Source: Lentisphaerota bacterium
Lineage (GTDB): Bacteria; Verrucomicrobiota; Lentisphaeria; Oligosphaerales; JAFGRS01
Reading direction: 5' to 3'
Assembly: GCA_012514865.1 (NCBI GenBank)
Contig: JAAYZO010000216.1
Location: 1-13,834 of the forward strand
DNA length: 13,834 nucleotides
Below the pieces are notes generated by a model, which saw only the letters and a program-made list of their open reading frames with translations, searched no databases and was not told the DNA's origin. The position numbers and the translations under genes were made by a program. Numbering within the stretch: position 1 is the first letter of the stretch; each line of letters opens with the position of its first letter. Positions 6,355 to 11,545 of the stretch are shown in pieces.

Positions 6355-8610
6355 TCAGCGCCGGATGACGACCTCCAGCGGGGTCTGGCGCGCCGGGTCC
6401 TCGGCGGCGCGGACGACGCAGACTCGCCGGGCTGCGTCGAAGGCGATCGCGACGGCCTGGCCGTTGACCTTGACCGCCCTCGGGGCGCTCTCGAGGTGCA
6501 GCTCGATCCGGTAGCACCGCCGGGATGGCATACCGTCGTACTCACCGCGGCGGGGCGAGACCGCCAGCCGGACGCTCCGCGCCGTCGCCCGGCAGGCGAT
6601 GGCGGTCTCGGCGACGCGGCCGGCCTGGTAGTCGAGGCTGACGCCGTCGTCCTCGTAGAGCGTCGTCCGGCTGTCGCCGTCAGGGTAGACGTCCAGGGTG
6701 ATCTCTTCGGCAGGCCGGTCGCCGGTGTAGTCGACGGCGGGACCCATCGGGATGATGGCGCCCGACCGCACCAGGAGCATGCCGCCGCGGTCGGGCGGGT
6801 GTTGCAGGGGTATCGTCGCCGGGCCTTCGTGGACAGCGCCGGTCCAGAAGTCGATCCAGCGTCCGGCGGGGAGGTAGAGGCTCTCGGTGAAGGCGCCGGT
6901 CAGGAGGGCATCGCCGAGGAGGTACTGCCGAGTGCAGTCGGCGCAGGCCGGGTCGTCCGGCGCCGCCAGCGGCATGGCCCGCAGGATCGGCAGGCCGGTG
7001 CGGTAGGCCACGTGCGCCGCCGAATAGAGGTAGGGCAGAAGACGGTAGCGAAGGCGCGCATAGAAGGTGAACATGGCCAGGAGGTCGCGCCCCTGGAACC
7101 ACGGCTGGTTGTACATGTGCCATGAGAGGACCTGCGACCACGGCTGCAGGAAACCGAAGTGGATGCCGGCGGGCGAGAAGACCTCCATATCGCAACTGGT
7201 ATTCGAGTGCCCGGAGAGCCCGTGGTTGAGCATGCTGACCAGGGGCCCGGCGTTGCCGCCGGTGTCGCCCGCCCAGGTGGCGGCGTACTGCTGGATGCCG
7301 GCATAGCCGCCGGCGCTGCTGATCATGGCACGGCGGCCGGTGTGGGCCTCGAAGCCGAGGGCCATCTGCTTGCCGAGCAGGAGCGGGTAGAGGTTATGCA
7401 TCTCGGCGTCGGTCATGCCGTTGCGCCAGAGGCGGTCGGGGTGGAAGAGCACCTGGTTGGCGCCGTCGAGCTTGAAGGCCGACGCACCGTCATCGACGAA
7501 GCGCTTGAGGTGCTCGAACCACGGCACGCCGGTGCGGGTGATGCGGTCGCTGTAGGTCGGCTGGAGGTGCGGGTCCTGCACCAGATCGCCCGGCGCGGCC
7601 CGCAGGTCGGCCGCGTCGAGCGGCTTCCACTCATGGCCGAGGAGGCGTTCCTCGTACTCGCTGAGGTCGTAGTTGCAGCACAGCCAGAGGCTGAGTCTGA
7701 AGCCCATGTTGGCCAGGCCCGCACAGAAGGTGCTGTGCTTCGATTGTGCCAGCCAGGTGGGAATATGGAAGCGCTCCTGGCTCCAGTCCTTGTCGACGCT
7801 GTAGTCGTAACGGTGCTCCATCCAGCCGGGCTCCAGGCCGATGGTATCGCAGGGAATGCCATGGCGGCGGAACTCGTAGGCCTCATAGAGGACATCACGG
7901 GCGCGCACACCGCGTTCATCGCAGACGAAGGTAAGGCCGTACCCCGCGAGCGGCAGGAGCCGTGGCCGGCCGGTCAGGGCGGTGTAGTGATTCAGGAGTT
8001 CGGGGAGGCTCTCGCCGGCGATCAGGAAGAGGTCCAGGCCGCCGCGCTCGGCGCTGAACACGAGACGCTCCGGATCGGCCGCGCCGGCGTCGAAGCGGTG
8101 GAACCAGGTCGTGTTGACGAAGGCCGCCCAGCCGCCAGTGCTCATGAAGAACGGAATCGGCGCGTAGCTGGCGACGTTGCGCACCGCCATGCGGCCGGCC
8201 GAGCCGCGGCGCTGGATGCGCTCACGGTCCGCATCGCCGCCGCCGTAGAGCCGCTCGCCAGGGCGCAGGGCAAGGGCGACACGGAAGCCTTCCTGCCAGC
8301 GCGACCGCGGCGGCTCGGCCGTCGACACCAGCTCGCGACCGGCGGCCGTACTCAGCCGCAGCCGGCCGTCATCACAGCGCACCCGCAGTACGGCCGCCAT
8401 CGTGCGGAACTCGACCTCACCGCGGCGGCGCCGTACGGAGACCTCGACCGGCGGCCAGTCGCGCCGAAGGATGCCATAGCGCTCCAAGGCGCCCTCGTGC
8501 ACCGCACCGGCGGCATCGAGTCGGACGCGGAAGAGATGCGGGGACCGGACGTCGACCCGCAGCAGTGACCCGTCAGCCAGGGTCACGTCGTGATGGACTG
8601 TCTCCAGCAT
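6355..8610 (-). CDS. Glycoside hydrolase family 31 (alpha-glucosidase/alpha-xylosidase type)
   Basis: A retaining glycosidase of 751 residues, the size of bacterial GH31 enzymes. The order is an N-terminal beta-sandwich (about 1-220), a TIM barrel (about 221-530) beginning LAGYGLTFVCDERGVRARDV, and C-terminal sandwich domains with the YPDGDSRTTLYEDDG segment typical of the family. The catalytic nucleophile is read as D382 in FKLDGA and the acid/base as D449 in TWAGDTGG. An aspartate-containing pocket motif (LEPGWMEHRYDY) precedes. No signal peptide is seen, so it probably acts on imported oligosaccharides. The start ATG at 8610 has GGGAGG at 8616-8621. It is downstream of the amidohydrolase and upstream of the sulfatase on the same strand, consistent with one operon. 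Substrate is not resolved: the family includes alpha-glucosidases, xylosidases, galactosidases and sulfoquinovosidases. Confidence 0.94.
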   Translation of the reverse strand: MLETVHHDVTLADGSLLRVDVRSPHLFRVRLDAAGAVHEGALERYGILRRDWPPVEVSVRRRRGEVEFRTMAAVLRVRCDDGRLRLSTAAGRELVSTAEPPRSRWQEGFRVALALRPGERLYGGGDADRERIQRRGSAGRMAVRNVASYAPIPFFMSTGGWAAFVNTTWFHRFDAGAADPERLVFSAERGGLDLFLIAGESLPELLNHYTALTGRPRLLPLAGYGLTFVCDERGVRARDVLYEAYEFRRHGIPCDTIGLEPGWMEHRYDYSVDKDWSQERFHIPTWLAQSKHSTFCAGLANMGFRLSLWLCCNYDLSEYEERLLGHEWKPLDAADLRAAPGDLVQDPHLQPTYSDRITRTGVPWFEHLKRFVDDGASAFKLDGANQVLFHPDRLWRNGMTDAEMHNLYPLLLGKQMALGFEAHTGRRAMISSAGGYAGIQQYAATWAGDTGGNAGPLVSMLNHGLSGHSNTSCDMEVFSPAGIHFGFLQPWSQVLSWHMYNQPWFQGRDLLAMFTFYARLRYRLLPYLYSAAHVAYRTGLPILRAMPLAAPDDPACADCTRQYLLGDALLTGAFTESLYLPAGRWIDFWTGAVHEGPATIPLQHPPDRGGMLLVRSGAIIPMGPAVDYTGDRPAEEITLDVYPDGDSRTTLYEDDGVSLDYQAGRVAETAIACRATARSVRLAVSPRRGEYDGMPSRRCYRIELHLESAPRAVKVNGQAVAIAFDAARRVCVVRAAEDPARQTPLEVVIRR

Positions 8611-8669
8611 ACCTGCCTCCCTTTACCGGCCCCCCTGGCGACCACGCCGCCCGGTCGCACCCACGCCAC

Positions 8670-8713
8670 GCCGCGGCCGGCGCGACCCGCCGCGCCGCCG
8701 GCACGGCCGCGGC
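8670..8713. repeat. Very GC-rich nested hairpin in the amidohydrolase-GH31 gap
   Basis: GCCGCGGCCG (8670-8679) and CGGCCGCGGC (8704-8713) form a perfect 10-bp inverted repeat with a 24-base loop. That loop region contains a second stem, GGCGCG/CGCGCC (8679-8684 with 8691-8696), which shares one base with the first. No T-run follows on either strand, so it is not an intrinsic terminator. It could stabilise or process the transcript between the two genes. The rest of the 151-base gap shows no gene. Confidence 0.55.
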
Positions 8714-8761
8714 GGCAGAACGCGCCCCCGCGCGGTGCGTGACCCCGCCAGGCCTTGCCGC

Positions 8762-9691
8762 TCAGAGTCGGTAGAGCTCACGGGCGTTGCCGCAGCTGAT
8801 GCGCTCGATGCTCTCCTCGGAGGCGCCGGCGGCGCGCAGGAAGCCGACCATCGAACCCACGCAGGGCGGGAAGGGATTCTCGCCGCTGCGCACGTCGAAC
8901 ATGGTGCCGTACGGCTGAAACGGCGGACCGACCCGGGTCACCCAGTCGGTGCCGGCCAGGATGCGGTTGTGGGAGATCTCGCGCAGGGTCCGCGCCAGGG
9001 CCCGGCACTGGAAGTCGCGGATCTCGATCCAGAAGTTCTCCGGGCAGGCCCCGAACGAGCCCTGCAGGACATCCAGGTACATATCCGCCCACGGGATGTA
9101 GTCCGGCGTCGGGCCGCAGCCGATGGCGTGCGCCAGGACGTAGGAGGCCTCGGGCACGCGCTGGGCCACACCGAGCAGATCGGCGATGTGGAAGATGCCG
9201 TCGCCGGAGGTCTCGTCACGGTAGCGCCCGCCCTGCCGGCGCGGCCAGCAGTACGTCCCCAGATGCACCTGCACCGGCACGCGATGCGCCACGGCATGCC
9301 GCACCACACGCTCGCCGGCGTCGCTGTCCAGGCGGTAGTTCATCATGTACTGCAGCATCTCGCCGAGCTGGACGAAGCCCCACTCGCCGAAGCAGCGGTC
9401 CATGATGCGCAGCGACGCATCGAGGAAGTTCGGGTTGATCGTGCAACTGCCGTAGAGCCGCCCCGGCGCCCGGCTGACCAGGTCATGGACGAAGCGGTTG
9501 GCGACCTCCATGCCCTCGGGGTCCTGAAGAACCTGGCGGGTGTACCAGCCGTCGCAACTGACCACGAAACGCAGGTCCGCGTCGCAGCCGTCCAGGACCG
9601 CCAGGAGGTCGTCGAGGAAGCGCTCGCGACGGCGGCCGTCGGGGCCGATGTCCGAGACGTGAATGTGCGTGTCGATCCAGCATCGCCGCAT
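8762..9691 (-). CDS. Amidohydrolase-2 family metal-dependent hydrolase (TIM barrel)
   Basis: A 309-residue protein of the amidohydrolase-related family that includes lactonases and aromatic or sugar-acid decarboxylases. Metal ligands are readable: HxH in DTHIHVSD (H9, H11), a histidine in VQVHLGTY (H143), a second in YVLAHAIG (H188), and the barrel-closing aspartate in LAGTDWVTRVG (D249). E111 in LGEMLQY may also be in the site. No signal peptide is present. The start at 9691 has GGGGAGG at 9701-9707. It lies 45 bases after the aldo/keto reductase and 151 before GH31. An oxidoreductase next to a lactonase-type hydrolase fits a sugar to lactone to sugar acid route, as in L-fucose oxidation, but nothing in this sequence fixes that substrate. 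Confidence 0.88.
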   Translation of the reverse strand: MRRCWIDTHIHVSDIGPDGRRRERFLDDLLAVLDGCDADLRFVVSCDGWYTRQVLQDPEGMEVANRFVHDLVSRAPGRLYGSCTINPNFLDASLRIMDRCFGEWGFVQLGEMLQYMMNYRLDSDAGERVVRHAVAHRVPVQVHLGTYCWPRRQGGRYRDETSGDGIFHIADLLGVAQRVPEASYVLAHAIGCGPTPDYIPWADMYLDVLQGSFGACPENFWIEIRDFQCRALARTLREISHNRILAGTDWVTRVGPPFQPYGTMFDVRSGENPFPPCVGSMVGFLRAAGASEESIERISCGNARELYRL

Positions 9692-9736
9692 AGCGTCATG
9701 CCTCCCCGACGACCGTGAGCGCGCGACCGGCCTGGC

Positions 9737-10711
9737 TTACCGGGTCTTGCCGGTGGCGTCCTTGACCCGCGGCAGGCTTGGCGCCGCCAGGATCCGGCGG
9801 ATCTCGAAGTAGTCCTCGCGGTCGAGAGTCCGCCCCATCACGCCGGCCGCCTCGCGGATCTGCGCCGCGGTCTTGATGCCCACCACCGCCACCTGGATGG
9901 CCGGGTGCATCAGGGTCGCGGTCAGGACGAGCTGATAGATGGACATGCCGTAGCGCTCGGCGATCGGCTTCAGCTCGTGGACCGCCCCGCACAGGGCCCG
10001 GAAACGCTCGCCCTGGAAGTCGGGGTGGTGCTGGCGGAAGTCGGTGAAGGTCTCGCTGCCGGTGTACTTGCCGGTCAGGAGGCCCTTGTGCAGGGGCGAG
10101 TAGACCATCACGCCGACATTCTCGGCCTCGCAGTACGGCAGGAGGTCCTTCTCGATGCCGGCATCGACCAGGCTGTAGGGCGGCTGGCAGACCGCGTAGT
10201 CGCCGAGGTGCCGCAGTGCCCGGAAGTGCTCGACCGGGTGGTTGCTGACGCCGTAATGCCGGATCTTGCCCCGCTGACGCAGCTCCTCGAGCACGCCGGT
10301 GATCTCGCGCATCGGCGTCAGGACGTCGACCAGATGCAGGAGGTAGATGTCGATGCAGTCGGTGCCCAGGCGCTTCAGCTCGATGTCGCAGCGCTGGCGC
10401 ACATGCGCGGCCGAGAGATCCGGATAGCGCGAGCTGTCCGGGCGGAAGTGATTGAAGACCTTGGTGCAGACCACCACCTTGTCACGCGGCACCTCGGCCA
10501 GGAACTCGCCGAGGACCTTCTCGCCCAGGCCGTCGCCGTAGGCGTCGGCGGTGTCGAAGAAGGTCACCCCCGCATCGAAGGCGGCATGCATCGCCTGCAG
10601 GACTTCCTGACGCGGCTGGTCGCCCCAGAAACGCGGACTGAGCTGCCAGGTGCCGAAGCAGACCGGACTCACCTTCAGGCCGGTCGAACCAAAGACGACG
10701 GTGTGTGCCAT
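9737..10711 (-). CDS. Aldo/keto reductase
   Basis: An NAD(P)H-dependent carbonyl reductase or sugar dehydrogenase with an (alpha/beta)8 fold. The 324-residue protein shows FGSTGLKVSPVCFGTWQL at the start and the full catalytic tetrad: D53 and Y58 in FFDTADAYGDG, K84 in VVCTKVF, and H126 in YLLHLVD. The GVSNH strand and the C-terminal VVGIKTAAQI cofactor segment are also present. The ATG at 10711 is used instead of one 14 codons upstream because AGGAGG (10722-10727) precedes it and MAHTVVFGSTG is the normal start. It is the first gene of the minus-strand carbohydrate group and has a candidate promoter just upstream. The family is certain; the substrate, probably an aldose or a keto-sugar given the neighbours, is not. 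Confidence 0.93.
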   Translation of the reverse strand: MAHTVVFGSTGLKVSPVCFGTWQLSPRFWGDQPRQEVLQAMHAAFDAGVTFFDTADAYGDGLGEKVLGEFLAEVPRDKVVVCTKVFNHFRPDSSRYPDLSAAHVRQRCDIELKRLGTDCIDIYLLHLVDVLTPMREITGVLEELRQRGKIRHYGVSNHPVEHFRALRHLGDYAVCQPPYSLVDAGIEKDLLPYCEAENVGVMVYSPLHKGLLTGKYTGSETFTDFRQHHPDFQGERFRALCGAVHELKPIAERYGMSIYQLVLTATLMHPAIQVAVVGIKTAAQIREAAGVMGRTLDREDYFEIRRILAAPSLPRVKDATGKTR

Positions 10712-10762
10712 GATCGTCGAGCCTCCTGGGAAGAGCCCACACCTGCAGGCCAACCCACGGCG

Positions 10763-10791
10763 ACTATAGCACCCCTCCCCGCGCCTGGACA
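10763..10791 (-). promoter_or_regulatory. Candidate promoter of the aldo/keto reductase operon
   Basis: On the minus strand TGC-TATAGT (TATAGT at 10763-10768, five of six matches, with the upstream TG of an extended -10) lies 17 bases from a poor -35, TGTCCA (10786-10791). The predicted transcript would begin near 10756 and leave a leader of about 45 bases before the reductase. Confidence 0.45.
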
Positions 10792-11261
10792 GGCCGCGCG
10801 GCGGCCGGGCAGGGCTGTTTGAAAGTCCGGTTCTGGCACCCCTTCAGGGTGACCAGGCGGGCGCTGACGCGATCTTCGATCAGCCCTGGCGGCCGGGTGC
10901 AGGACAGGTTTGTCGGCCGGGCGCGGACCTGGAGTCCGGGCTCTTCCGGCAACTGCGTACTTCCTGGATTGGAGCCTGGTGGGTTCGGGAACGGGTAAGG
11001 CATTGGCGGGGACTGCATCCCGATGCCCTCGTCGAGACCAGTCCGGGGGAGTCCAGTAAAGGCGAGACGGACGCCCCCCGTCCTCACCCGAAGTCCGCCG
11101 TTGCCGGATGAACCGGAATTCTCGCCTGCAGGTTGTGGTGACACCTGTAGAACAGGTCCCGACAGGGTGCCCAATCCCGAGTTGGGGAAGTCCAGATCTG
11201 GATCGGGCATCGCTATCGAAATCGCCAGGAGTGCCGTTCTGACCAGAAAGGACCGGACGTC
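10792..11261. other. Intergenic region without a convincing gene; recurring motif and small hairpins
   Basis: A minus-strand frame is open here, but it runs through the tandem array as an Ile-Ala/Val/Gly dipeptide run and shows no protein family, so no gene is called. The stretch holds six plus-strand AGTCC motifs (starts 10824, 10933, 11040, 11050, 11092, 11189). It also holds a CACCC/GGGTG hairpin (about 10837-10851), a stem CTGCAGGT/ACCTGTAG (11126-11133 with 11143-11150), an overlapping ACCTGT/ACAGGT (11143-11148 with 11152-11157), and a perfect 12-bp palindrome TCCAGATCTGGA (11191-11202). An inverted copy of the array core, ATCGCTATC, is at 11209-11217. Confidence 0.6.
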
Positions 11262-11411
11262 GATCCCGATAGCGATACCGATAGCGATCACGATAGCGAT
11301 CACGATAGCGATCACGATAGCGATCACGATAGCGATACCGATAGCGATCACGATAGCGATCACGATAGCGATACCGATAGCGATCACAATAGCGATACCG
11401 ATAGCGATACC
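11262..11411. repeat. Tandem array of 25 GATNNC hexamers (12 units of 12 bp plus a half unit)
   Basis: After a GATCCC half unit at 11262, twelve 12-base units run without a gap from 11268 to 11411. Unit type A is GATAGCGATCAC and type B is GATAGCGATACC; the order is BAAAABAABABB, with one G-to-A change at 11388. Every hexamer begins GAT and ends C except for that change. The array ends 134 bases before the start codon of the plus-strand DUF4838 gene. Confidence 0.97.
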
Positions 11412-11429
11412 GAGGAACCGAAATCCTAC

Positions 11430-11442
11430 GAGGATGATCCTC
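11430..11442. promoter_or_regulatory. Palindrome, possible operator upstream of the DUF4838 gene
   Basis: GAGGAT and ATCCTC flank a single central G, making a perfect 13-base inverted repeat between the hexamer array and the promoter. A looser AGGA/TCCT pair (11413-11416, 11424-11427) lies just before it, and TTGACT (11443-11448) directly abuts it. Confidence 0.35.
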
Positions 11443-11482
11443 TTGACTTCTTCACACCGACAGGAATGTCATGCACCCCCCC

Positions 11483-11511
11483 TTGCAACGCCGACGGAGC
11501 TGCTCTAGAAT
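11483..11511 (+). promoter_or_regulatory. Probable sigma-70-type promoter of the DUF4838 gene
   Basis: TTGCAA (11483-11488, four of six) and TAGAAT (11506-11511, five of six) are exactly 17 bases apart. Transcription would begin near 11518, about 28 bases before the preferred start codon at 11546, which fits that ATG better than the one at 11522. Confidence 0.6.
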
Positions 11512-11545
11512 TAACCGGCCCATGCCGACCAGCCAGGGGATGACC

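Noticed and set aside
10764..11387. Minus-strand frame with an Ile-Ala/Val/Gly dipeptide run
   Set aside because: The 12-base array keeps every frame open and gives a hydrophobic dipeptide repeat by itself. The rest has no recognisable domain, and the frame ends inside the reductase promoter.
11262..11411. CRISPR array
   Set aside because: Units of 12 bases are directly adjacent with no unique spacers, and no cas gene is present.
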